Source of the DNA: JAZNGX01 sp045576675
GTDB lineage: Bacteria; Bacillota; Clostridia; Monoglobales; Firm-18
Reading direction: 5' to 3'
Length of the DNA stretch: 13,090 nt
Assembly: GCA_045576675.1 (NCBI GenBank)
Contig: JAZNGX010000126.1
Location: forward strand, 1 to 13,090
How positions within the stretch are numbered: the first letter of the stretch is position 1; the number at the start of each line of letters is the position of its first letter. Below are positions 1 through 4,589 of the stretch, one piece after another. The position numbers and the translations under genes were made by a program. Under the pieces are notes generated by a model that was not told the origin of the DNA, searched no databases, and worked only from the letters and a program-made list of their open reading frames with translations.

Positions 1-383
1 TCATTCTCAATTCTGTATAAATCTGTATATGAATATGTTTTTGTTTTGCTAGTGTTTTCAAAAAACACTTCATTTTGTTCAAATAAAATAGCACTTTCAG
101 CATGGTCAATCATATTTGAGTCGGGATTTCTGGGATATATAATATGTCCTAATCTTACATAAATCTTACCTCTGTATAGATTAAGCCAATGTTCACTATG
201 GTTTTTCAATCTGTTTCTTATGGTATTATGTTGTGTTGCAATTCCCAAATACAAGCTTGTTTCTTTATTGCCAAAAACTCTACTTATATAATATAATCCT
301 TGTGTGTTTGATAATTCACTTGCTATTGCGTCTTCAAGTAGTAATGCTTTATTCCAATTTATTCTAATAATTTTATCTCTCAT
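1..383 (-). CDS. GIY-YIG-like nuclease domain protein, partial (C-terminus beyond the left edge)
   Basis: An open frame starts at ATG 383-381 and runs off the left edge without a stop, giving at least 127 residues. The visible part carries a GIY-YIG signature: GLYYI at residues 29-33, YLGIA at 45-49, arginines at 56 and 58, a glutamate in HAESAI (E96) and an asparagine in FENTSK (N110), in the order expected for the metal-dependent GIY-YIG active site. The family cuts DNA in repair, restriction and homing contexts; which role applies here cannot be read. The start is supported by AAAAGGG about 7 nt upstream and by a consensus promoter at 428-456. It lies just beyond a DUF559 endonuclease element on the same strand. 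The domain call rests on motif reading only, and the missing C-terminus could hold another domain. Confidence 0.62.
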   Translation of the reverse strand, partial: MRDKIIRINWNKALLLEDAIASELSNTQGLYYISRVFGNKETSLYLGIATQHNTIRNRLKNHSEHWLNLYRGKIYVRLGHIIYPRNPDSNMIDHAESAILFEQNEVFFENTSKTKTYSYTDLYRIEN

Positions 384-427
384 AGTTAAGCCCTTTTGGT
401 TATTATTTAATATTTTTCAATATATGT

Positions 428-456
428 ATTATATCACCAATTCATAATTATGTCAA
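428..456 (-). promoter_or_regulatory. Consensus sigma-A promoter for the GIY-YIG gene
   Basis: On the minus strand a perfect -35 box TTGACA (456-451) is followed by a 17-nt spacer and a perfect -10 box TATAAT (433-428). This would give a leader of roughly 35-40 nt before ATG 383. It lies outside the repeat-bounded DUF559 element, so the nuclease gene has its own strong promoter and does not need read-through from mtaB. Confidence 0.8.
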
Positions 457-485
457 ATTGCAAACTGCATTTTTCCGACACTTAT

Positions 486-514
486 AAAAAAGGCTCCCTT
501 GTGTAAAGGGAGCT
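486..514 (-). terminator. Rho-independent terminator formed by the left repeat
   Basis: Read on the minus strand, the outer hairpin of the left repeat (8-bp GC-rich stem, 5-nt loop) is followed directly by a run of six T (491-486). This is a good intrinsic terminator for the DUF559 transcript and for any read-through from mtaB. The hairpin belongs to the repeat, while the T-run lies at or just outside its edge. Confidence 0.7.
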
Positions 515-540
515 GTCAACGGAGTTGACTGAGGGATTGT
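492..540 (+). repeat. Left inverted repeat: two tandem hairpins plus GAGGGATTGT
   Basis: The outer hairpin pairs GCTCCCTT (493-500) with AAGGGAGC (506-513) around loop GTGTA. The inner hairpin pairs GTCAAC (515-520) with GTTGAC (524-529) around GGA. The copy ends in GAGGGATTGT (531-540) facing the DUF559 gene. It matches the right copy, inverted, exactly over the 19-nt outer hairpin core and the final 10 nt, while the inner hairpin differs in sequence but not in pairing. Confidence 0.85.
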
Positions 541-884
541 TTGACTTCATTATCAATAAATATGCATACTCCCTCAAAGTTTTTATTTATATCAAGATTT
601 GATATTCTTATAACTTTTAATCCATATTGTTCTAAAAACTCTGTTCTCAAAGTATCTGCTTCTATACCCCTTTCTTCATAATGCTGCGAGCCATCCAATT
701 CAATAACAAGCTTTGCTTTTGCACAGTAAAAATCAACAATGTATTTTCCTATAACTTTCTGCCTTATAAACCTAATAGGGTATTCTCGTAAGTAATCATA
801 CCAAAGGTGTTTTTCTTCTTTTGTCATATTCTTTCTTAATACTTTTGCAAGTGGTACAATTTCTTTGTTGTGTTTATATTCCAC
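516..884 (-). CDS. DUF559 (Vsr-like) endonuclease-domain protein
   Basis: A 122-residue protein reading from GTG 884 and starting MEYKHNKEIV. DUF559 proteins have the fold of very-short-patch-repair and related PD-(D/E)XK nucleases. The core is visible as IVDFYC (D51) followed by VIELDGSQHY (E62, D64, Q67, H68), then R80 and the C-terminal VIRISN strand. Function beyond probable DNA nicking or cleavage is unknown. The frame is also open to GTG 929, but the extra 15 residues are just translated repeat, and GTG 884 has an excellent GGAGGG site 6 nt upstream, supplied by the right repeat. The final residues (roughly QSLSQLR) and the TGA stop (518-516) lie in the left repeat, so the gene is fused into its borders at both ends. 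It follows mtaB on the same strand. No separate promoter is obvious between mtaB and the gene. Confidence 0.85.
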   Translation of the reverse strand: MEYKHNKEIVPLAKVLRKNMTKEEKHLWYDYLREYPIRFIRQKVIGKYIVDFYCAKAKLVIELDGSQHYEERGIEADTLRTEFLEQYGLKVIRISNLDINKNFEGVCIFIDNEVKQSLSQLR

Positions 885-885
885 T

Positions 886-936
886 ACAATCCCTCCGAGT
901 TGCTTCGCAACCCACCTCCCTTTACACAAGGGAGGC
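886..936 (-). repeat. Right inverted repeat: two tandem hairpins carrying the Shine-Dalgarno of the DUF559 gene
   Basis: On the minus strand the outer hairpin pairs CCTCCCTT (935-928) with AAGGGAGG (922-915) around GTGTA. The inner hairpin pairs GGGTTGC (913-907) with GCAACTC (903-897) around GAA, with one G-T wobble. The copy ends GGAGGGATTGT (896-886), and its GGAGGG lies 6 nt before the GTG start of the nuclease gene. Compared with the left copy the inner stem has changed on both arms (GTCAAC/GTTGAC against GTTGC/GCAAC), which preserves structure rather than sequence. Confidence 0.85.
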
Positions 937-948
937 TGAATCTTCAGC
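935..948. other. Small perfect palindrome between mtaB and the DUF559 element
   Basis: GCTGAA (935-940) pairs with TTCAGC (943-948) around two bases. It directly abuts the right repeat and begins 8 nt past the mtaB stop on the minus strand. It lacks a T-run, so it is not a convincing terminator. It may be a further part of the repeat, or the stem of a former mtaB terminator separated from its T-run by the insertion. Confidence 0.4.
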
Positions 949-955
949 GAAAAGT

Positions 956-2230
956 CTAATTATAGGTAATTCCCGTAAGCGTATCACCCTCAAAGCCTGT
1001 AATTAAAACATCTTTTATTTTTCCGCATAAACCTGCCCCGTCTGCTGTAACTCTTAAATAATTGTTAGTAAAGCCTTCCCACATATTATTTTCAATTTCT
1101 GTTTCAAAAAGCACCTCAACTGTTTTGCCCACGTATGACTTAAGCTTTTCTTTTTGCAGCTGCTCTCCAAGCATTATCATCTGCTCGGCACGCTTGTGCT
1201 TTACGTTGCCGTCAATCTGATTTTTCATTTCTGCCGCAGGTGTGCCCGGGCGAATTGAATACGGGAACACGTGAATGCTTCCAAAGCCTGCTTTTTTTAC
1301 AGTTTCAATACTCTTTGCAAACTCCTCCTCTGTTTCACCTGGGAACCCTGTCATAACATCGGTTGTAAAATTAACATCAGGAATTATATTTCTTATTTTC
1401 TCAAGATAGTCGAGATATTTTTCTGCAGTATAGTGCCTGTTCATACGCTTTAAGGTTTCGGTGCAGCCACTTTGCAAAGAAATATGAAAATGCCTGCACA
1501 GCTTAGGCTGATTTTTAATGATATCAAGAAAACGGGGAGTGAACACATTAGGCTCAAGCGAACCAAGCCTTACACGCAAAACCCCATCAATCCTGCACAC
1601 TGCCTCAACAACATCGCCAAGCTTTAAGCCTTCGCAGCTATACGCCGCAAGATTTATTCCCACAAACACAAATTCCTTGTAACCCTTTGCCGCAAGCTCT
1701 GTTACTTCATTAATAATATCTTCAGGCTTTCTTGAACGGAGCGGCCCTCTTGCATAAGGGATAATGCAATACGAGCAAAAGCTTCTGCAACCGTCCTGAA
1801 TTTTAATTGTAGCACGTGTGCGTGACTGGGTATCAGAGGCTATATCCTCATACACTGACGGAATATCCTTTAACACCATATTCATTTTTTCACCACTGTA
1901 CTGTTCAACATAATCGACAATGTTTTTTCTCCCCGAGGTGCCAAGAATCAAATCAACCTCGGGCATTTTTGCAACCTGCTCGGGCGAAACCTGTGCATAA
2001 CAGCCAACAACTGCCACTATTGCATTCTCGTTGCATTTTTTTGCACGTCTTATCATCTGTCGGGATTTTTTATCACCCACAGCAGTAACGGTACAGGTAT
2101 TTATAACAAAAACATCGGCATCATCATTTTCTGTAACAGTATAACCCCTGTTCTGAAAAAGTGACTTCATTGCCTCAGTTTCATAAAGGTTAACCTTGCA
2201 GCCCAACGTATAAAATTTAACAGTTTTCAT
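956..2230 (-). CDS. mtaB: tRNA (N6-L-threonylcarbamoyladenosine(37)-C2)-methylthiotransferase MtaB
   Basis: This radical-SAM enzyme converts t6A37 to ms2t6A37 in ANN-decoding tRNAs. All marks of the methylthiotransferase family are present in 424 residues: an N-terminal UPF0004 domain with three cysteines for the auxiliary 4Fe-4S cluster (C11 in TLGCKVN, C46 in NTCTVT, C77 in VVGCYAQ), the radical-SAM CxxxCxxC (C148, C152, C155 in GCRSFCSYCIIPYARG), and a C-terminal TRAM-like domain from about residue 365. The early TLGCKVN and the overall length favour MtaB (YqeV) over MiaB or RimO. ATG 2230 is preceded by GGCGGGGA and by a TTGTTA/TATAAT promoter. It stands alone on its strand and diverges from the HPr-like gene. 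The DUF559 element begins 19 bp after its TAG stop. Confidence 0.93.
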   Translation of the reverse strand: MKTVKFYTLGCKVNLYETEAMKSLFQNRGYTVTENDDADVFVINTCTVTAVGDKKSRQMIRRAKKCNENAIVAVVGCYAQVSPEQVAKMPEVDLILGTSGRKNIVDYVEQYSGEKMNMVLKDIPSVYEDIASDTQSRTRATIKIQDGCRSFCSYCIIPYARGPLRSRKPEDIINEVTELAAKGYKEFVFVGINLAAYSCEGLKLGDVVEAVCRIDGVLRVRLGSLEPNVFTPRFLDIIKNQPKLCRHFHISLQSGCTETLKRMNRHYTAEKYLDYLEKIRNIIPDVNFTTDVMTGFPGETEEEFAKSIETVKKAGFGSIHVFPYSIRPGTPAAEMKNQIDGNVKHKRAEQMIMLGEQLQKEKLKSYVGKTVEVLFETEIENNMWEGFTNNYLRVTADGAGLCGKIKDVLITGFEGDTLTGITYN

Positions 2231-2263
2231 AAGAAATCCCCGCCTTTTTTGTGCTTAATACTG

Positions 2264-2292
2264 ATTATAACATTTTAACAGGAATTTAACAA
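2264..2292 (-). promoter_or_regulatory. mtaB promoter
   Basis: On the minus strand TTGTTA (2292-2287), a 17-nt spacer and a perfect TATAAT (2269-2264) lie about 34 nt upstream of the mtaB start codon. This sits back to back with the divergent promoter of the HPr-like gene. Confidence 0.65.
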
Positions 2293-2300
2293 TATAAAAA

Positions 2301-2332
2301 TTGACTTTTTCGGAATTTTGATGTATTATAAT
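2301..2332 (+). promoter_or_regulatory. Promoter of the HPr-like gene
   Basis: TTGACT (2301-2306) is followed after 17 nt by TATTAT (2324-2329), which overlaps a perfect TATAAT (2327-2332, spacer 20). Transcription would begin near 2337-2340, about 25 nt before ATG 2363. It diverges from the mtaB promoter. Confidence 0.65.
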
Positions 2333-2362
2333 TACATAAATTACTTATTGGAGGTATTATTT

Positions 2363-2593
2363 ATGAAAACATTTAACATTTTACTTGGCTCGATAAACGA
2401 TGTAAAAACATTTGTTAACATTGTTGGTAAATATGAATACGATATTGATTTAACATCAGGCAGATATATTGTTGATGCAAAATCAATTATGGGTATTTTC
2501 TCCCTTGATTTGTCAAAACCTATTAAGGTTGAAATCCACAGTGACGGTGCTGACGAATTGTGTGCAGAATTAAAACCGTTTGTAGTTGAGTAA
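2363..2593 (+). CDS. HPr-family-like protein lacking the phosphorylatable histidine
   Basis: A 76-residue protein. Residues 37-60 (VDAKSIMGIFSLDL through VEIHS) match the second half of HPr, including the serine (S41 in AKSIMG) that corresponds to the HprK target Ser46 of Firmicute HPr. The region that in HPr carries the PTS active site (GxHxRP, His15) reads instead around INDVKTFVNI with no histidine; the only His is H59, far downstream. It therefore cannot act as a PEP-dependent phosphocarrier, but may still be a regulatory or structural HPr paralogue. ATG 2363 is chosen because GGAGG lies 8 nt upstream; an upstream in-frame ATG at 2318 lies within the promoter. A strong terminator follows. 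Homology is inferred from the Ser46-type motif and the length. Confidence 0.72.
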   Translation: MKTFNILLGSINDVKTFVNIVGKYEYDIDLTSGRYIVDAKSIMGIFSLDLSKPIKVEIHSDGADELCAELKPFVVE

Positions 2594-2602
2594 TTAAAGA
2601 CC

Positions 2603-2633
2603 AAAGGGACTGTTAAGCAGTCCCTTTTCTTTC
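2603..2633 (+). terminator. Intrinsic terminator after the HPr-like gene
   Basis: A perfect 10-bp stem AAAGGGACTG (2603-2612) / CAGTCCCTTT (2618-2627) with a 5-nt loop, followed by a T-rich tail to 2632. It lies only 26 nt before the thyA start, and no promoter is visible between, so thyA is probably transcribed by partial read-through or the terminator is regulated. Confidence 0.85.
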
Positions 2634-2652
2634 ATAAAAAGGATGTGTAAAC

Positions 2653-3483
2653 TTGAGTATAGCAGATAAAATATTTATAGAAAACTGCAAGGATATTCTT
2701 GCAAACGGCGTGTGGGATAATGATTATGATGTGCGTCCTAAATGGGAAGACGGCACTCCTGCCCACACCGTTAAGAAGTTCTGCCTTGTCAACAGATACA
2801 ATCTTCAGGAAGAATTCCCTGTTATTACATTAAGAAAGACAGGCTTTAAAAATTGTGTGGACGAGCTGTTGTGGATATGGCAGAAAAAGTCAAACAATAT
2901 AAATGACTTAAACAGCCACATATGGGATTCTTGGGCAGACGAAAACGGCACAATCGGCAAAGCTTACGGATATCAGCTTGGTGTTAAGCATAAATATCCC
3001 GAGGGTGAGTTTGACCAGGTTGACAGAGTTTTGTATGACTTAAAGCATAACACGCTTTCAAGAAGAATTCTTACCAATATATATAATCATCACGATTTAA
3101 GCGAAATGGGTCTGTATCCCTGTGCCTACAGTATGACCTTTAACGTCAGTGGCAGAAAGCTTAATGCTATATTAAATCAGCGTTCGCAGGATATGCTTGT
3201 TGCAAACAACTGGAATGTTTGTCAGTACGCAGTTCTGGTGCATATGCTTGCACAGGTTAGCGGTCTTGAGGCAGGCGAGCTTGTTCATATTATTGCTGAT
3301 GCTCATATATATGACAGGCATATTCCTCTTGTGGAGCAGATACTTGAATTAAAGCCTTATGACGCACCAACCTTTAATATTGATAAATCCATAAAGGATT
3401 TTTATGACTTTACTGTTGACAGCGTATCGCTTACAGACTACAACGCACATACGCTTGGAATTAAGATACCCGTTGCAGTTTAA
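2653..3483 (+). CDS. thyA: Thymidylate synthase
   Basis: Cytosolic enzyme of dTMP synthesis that methylates dUMP with 5,10-methylenetetrahydrofolate. The 276-residue protein contains the catalytic cysteine (C157 in LYPCAYS), the phosphate-binding arginine motif QRSQDM (176-181), the pyrimidine-selecting asparagine (N188 in NNWNVCQY, which favours dUMP over dCMP) and the substrate motif DAHIYDRH (216-223). It reads like the Bacillus ThyA1/phage phi3T subgroup, in which the Cys is not followed by His. The start is TTG 2653: no in-frame ATG is usable, AAGGA lies about 9 nt upstream, and the N-terminus MSIADKIFIENCKDI fits the family. No folate gene is adjacent. It ends in a 14-bp-stem terminator. 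Confidence 0.95.
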   Translation: MSIADKIFIENCKDILANGVWDNDYDVRPKWEDGTPAHTVKKFCLVNRYNLQEEFPVITLRKTGFKNCVDELLWIWQKKSNNINDLNSHIWDSWADENGTIGKAYGYQLGVKHKYPEGEFDQVDRVLYDLKHNTLSRRILTNIYNHHDLSEMGLYPCAYSMTFNVSGRKLNAILNQRSQDMLVANNWNVCQYAVLVHMLAQVSGLEAGELVHIIADAHIYDRHIPLVEQILELKPYDAPTFNIDKSIKDFYDFTVDSVSLTDYNAHTLGIKIPVAV

Positions 3484-3486
3484 AAC

Positions 3487-3519
3487 AAACGGTTCTGTGA
3501 TTAGCTCACAGAACCGTTT
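3487..3519. terminator. Strong terminator shared by thyA and the convergent small gene
   Basis: A perfect 14-bp stem, AAACGGTTCTGTGA (3487-3500) and TCACAGAACCGTTT (3506-3519), encloses loop TTAGC. The plus strand continues ATTTTAAATT, giving a thyA terminator. On the minus strand the arm ends in GTTTTA. The stop codon of the minus-strand small gene (3520-3518) overlaps its edge, so it probably works in both directions. Confidence 0.85.
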
Positions 3520-3697
3520 ATTTTAAATTATTATAAATTTCTTCTAACCTGCTGTTCAAGTCAACAATACTTCTTAAAACTATATATAAATCTGCCCCTG
3601 ATTGATTATAAAGATAATTTGCAAAATTCATATTAATATCAAGCCCGAGCTTCATGCACTCTTTTATGCCGGCTCTTAACTCTTTTTTATTCATCAT
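3518..3697 (-). CDS. Small uncharacterised protein, 59 aa, divergent from an RHH regulator
   Basis: The frame runs from ATG 3697 (second Met at 3694) to TAA 3520-3518 and encodes MMNKKELRAGIKECMKLGLD... ending in RLEEIYNNLK. It has AAAGGA about 7 nt before the start and a consensus promoter (TTGACA, 18 nt, TATAAT at 3765-3736), which supports a real gene despite its length. The protein looks soluble and mostly helical, with no membrane segment or recognisable domain. Its partner is the divergently transcribed ribbon-helix-helix protein at 3792-3980, and the region between them is full of repeats suited to a shared operator. A toxin-antitoxin-like or repressor/antirepressor pair is possible but not shown. 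Confidence 0.62.
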   Translation of the reverse strand: MMNKKELRAGIKECMKLGLDINMNFANYLYNQSGADLYIVLRSIVDLNSRLEEIYNNLK

Positions 3698-3711
3698 AAC
3701 ATTTTCCTTTG

Positions 3712-3748
3712 CATATGTTATTTTATATGTTACATATTATAACATATA
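3712..3748. promoter_or_regulatory. Operator-like TATGTTA repeats between the divergent small genes
   Basis: Three near-identical boxes are present: CATATGTTA (3712-3720), TATATGTTA (3724-3732) and its exact inverse TAACATATA (3740-3748). The second and third form a perfect 9-bp inverted repeat with a 7-nt spacer. They cover the -10 region and transcription start of the minus-strand gene and flank the start region of the RHH gene. Ribbon-helix-helix repressors typically bind tandem or inverted short boxes in their own promoters, so autoregulation is the natural reading. Confidence 0.6.
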
Positions 3749-3765
3749 TTCATAACGATTGTCAA
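3736..3765 (-). promoter_or_regulatory. Promoter of the 59-aa gene
   Basis: On the minus strand a perfect TTGACA (3765-3760) and a perfect TATAAT (3741-3736) are separated by 18 nt. The -10 box lies inside the TATGTTA inverted repeat, which would place the promoter under direct repressor control. Confidence 0.7.
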
Positions 3766-3767
3766 GT

Positions 3768-3773
3768 TATAAT
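3768..3773 (+). promoter_or_regulatory. Probable -10 box of the RHH gene
   Basis: A perfect TATAAT lies 18 nt upstream of ATG 3792. The corresponding -35 region (about 3745-3750) is poor and overlaps the last TAACATATA box. The RHH promoter is therefore weak, or its start depends on other features. Confidence 0.4.
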
Positions 3774-3791
3774 ATATGTGAGGTGAGTTTT

Positions 3792-3980
3792 ATGAGCGAT
3801 AAATTTGTAATTAATAAAAAGAATATCAAGGGAGAGGACGGCTACAAAACCTTTTCTGTAAGGTTAAAAGATGAAACCGTTAATAAGCTTAATATACTTT
3901 CCGAAAAAACTAACCGTTCAAGAAACGAGCTGATTAACATTCTGCTCGATTATGCACTTGACAATAGCATTGTAAAATAG
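3792..3980 (+). CDS. Ribbon-helix-helix (CopG/MetJ-fold) DNA-binding protein
   Basis: A 62-residue protein whose residues 18-57 form the RHH pattern: a beta strand (KTFSVRLKDE), helix A (ETVNKLNILSEKT), a turn (NRSRN) and helix B (ELINILLDYALDN). Such proteins bind DNA as dimers through the paired strands and serve as antitoxins, plasmid copy-control proteins or autorepressors. ATG 3792 is preferred over the upstream in-frame TTG 3759 because AGGTGA lies 5 nt before it and the TTG is in the promoter. The polar N-terminal extension (VINKKNIKGEDG) is unassigned. It is divergent from the 59-aa gene and followed by the MITE-like element. No toxin gene lies downstream. Confidence 0.75.
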   Translation: MSDKFVINKKNIKGEDGYKTFSVRLKDETVNKLNILSEKTNRSRNELINILLDYALDNSIVK

Positions 3981-4018
3981 AATAACTCACACCCATATAG
4001 TATCATATATAGCCTACT

Positions 4019-4334
4019 TTGTCAATACTAAAAGTCTATAATTAGCCTTAGTAACCAATACTGAAGATGCCTTAAACGGCGAATTTTCGGCAACTTTCGG
4101 CTTGTCGTCCTTGAAAGGCGACAGCCTTCCTTCGTCCTTCGCACCAAAATTTGCTCAAAAACTCATCCGTTTAAGGTCGTTTCGAGTTTTGAAATAATAA
4201 ATTTTATTTCAGGCAAGGCAAAAACGCAGGGAATATGCAATATTTCCGAGTATTTTAACGAAGTATGAGATAAAATTTATATTTCAAAACCTTCTTTAGT
4301 ATTGCTTGCTAAGGCTAAACTATAATATTGACAA
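4019..4334. repeat. Non-coding inverted-repeat element (MITE-like), about 316 bp
   Basis: This accounts for most of the gene-free stretch 3981-4346. The outermost ends are a perfect 9-bp inverted pair TTGTCAATA (4019-4027) / TATTGACAA (4326-4334). Inside lies a longer imperfect terminal repeat, TATAATTAGCCTTAG... (4037-4067), matched inverted by ...CTAAGGCTAAACTATA (4291-4324). Two further nested inverted pairs follow: CCTTAAACGG (4070-4079) / CCGTTTAAGG (4167-4176), and a GTTTTGAAAT-type arm around 4186-4210 matched inverted at about 4267-4290. A near-palindrome also lies near 4099-4126. There is no long open frame. This architecture fits a non-autonomous transposable element. No target duplication is clear, and no second copy occurs in the window. 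Confidence 0.65.
4321..4326 (+). promoter_or_regulatory. Probable -10 box of the XRE gene, inside the element end
   Basis: TATAAT at 4321-4326 lies 20 nt upstream of ATG 4347 and would give a very short leader holding the GAGGG ribosome binding site. The -35 region is not a good match (TTGCTT or TTTAGT at unusual spacing). The box belongs to the right terminal repeat of the MITE-like element, so the insertion probably supplied or replaced the promoter. Confidence 0.4.
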
Positions 4335-4346
4335 GAGGGTGTGGCT

Positions 4347-4589
4347 ATGACTACTTATAACGCTGTAAAGCAACGCATACTTTACCTGTGCGAAAAAAAC
4401 AACATAACAATTAATAAGCTCGCAACAACCTCAGGCGTTCCTGCTTCCACCGTCAAAAACATATTGTATGGCAAAAGTCAAAACCCCGGAATTGTAACAT
4501 TGAAAATGCTGTGCGACGGCTTTGGCATAAGCCTGACCGAGTTTTTTGACACAAAGGAATTTGCAGATTTAGAGCAGGAAATAAAATAG
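4347..4589 (+). CDS. XRE-family helix-turn-helix regulator
   Basis: An 80-residue protein that is essentially one Cro/C1-type HTH domain: helix 1 (VKQRILYLCEKNN), helices 2-3 (TINKLATTSGVPASTVKNILYG, residues 21-42), then a dimer-helix region with GIVTLKMLCDGFGISLTEFF. Such single-domain XRE proteins regulate a few nearby promoters. ATG 4347 is preferred over GTG 4341 because GAGGG (4335-4339) is correctly spaced only for the ATG. Its TAG stop (4587-4589) abuts the stop of the convergent permease gene with no bases between and no terminator. The adjoining MITE-like end supplies its upstream region. Confidence 0.88.
   Translation: MTTYNAVKQRILYLCEKNNITINKLATTSGVPASTVKNILYGKSQNPGIVTLKMLCDGFGISLTEFFDTKEFADLEQEIK

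Larger units (their letters stand above)
492..936 (-). mobile_element. DUF559 endonuclease gene bounded by inverted double-hairpin repeats (candidate mobile element)
   Basis: A 445-bp unit consists of a single DUF559 endonuclease gene (516-884) between two inverted copies of a structured repeat (492-540 and 886-936). Each copy has an outer hairpin of conserved sequence (CTCCCTT, loop GTGTA, AAGGGAG), an inner hairpin of differing sequence but conserved pairing, and an inward-pointing GAGGGATTGT. The unit sits 19 bp past the mtaB stop, a harmless insertion site. No clear target-site duplication was found beside either repeat. Mobility is an inference from the repeat-gene-repeat architecture. 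The alternative is a chromosomal DUF559 gene next to which dispersed palindromic repeats happened to land, but the gene's use of the repeats for initiation and termination makes that less likely. Confidence 0.6.

Noticed and set aside
885..929. 15-residue N-terminal extension of the DUF559 protein from GTG 929
   Set aside because: These codons are simply the repeat read as protein, and the downstream GTG 884 has a far better Shine-Dalgarno spacing.
492..936. CRISPR-like repeats
   Set aside because: There are only two inverted copies around one gene, with no regular spacers.
2341..2604. Minus-strand frame opposite the HPr-like gene
   Set aside because: It mirrors the HPr-like gene, includes promoter sequence, and has no start signals.
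3157..3160. Loss of function in thyA because Cys157 is not followed by His
   Set aside because: Cys without the following His is normal for the ThyA1/phi3T-like subgroup, and all other key motifs are intact.
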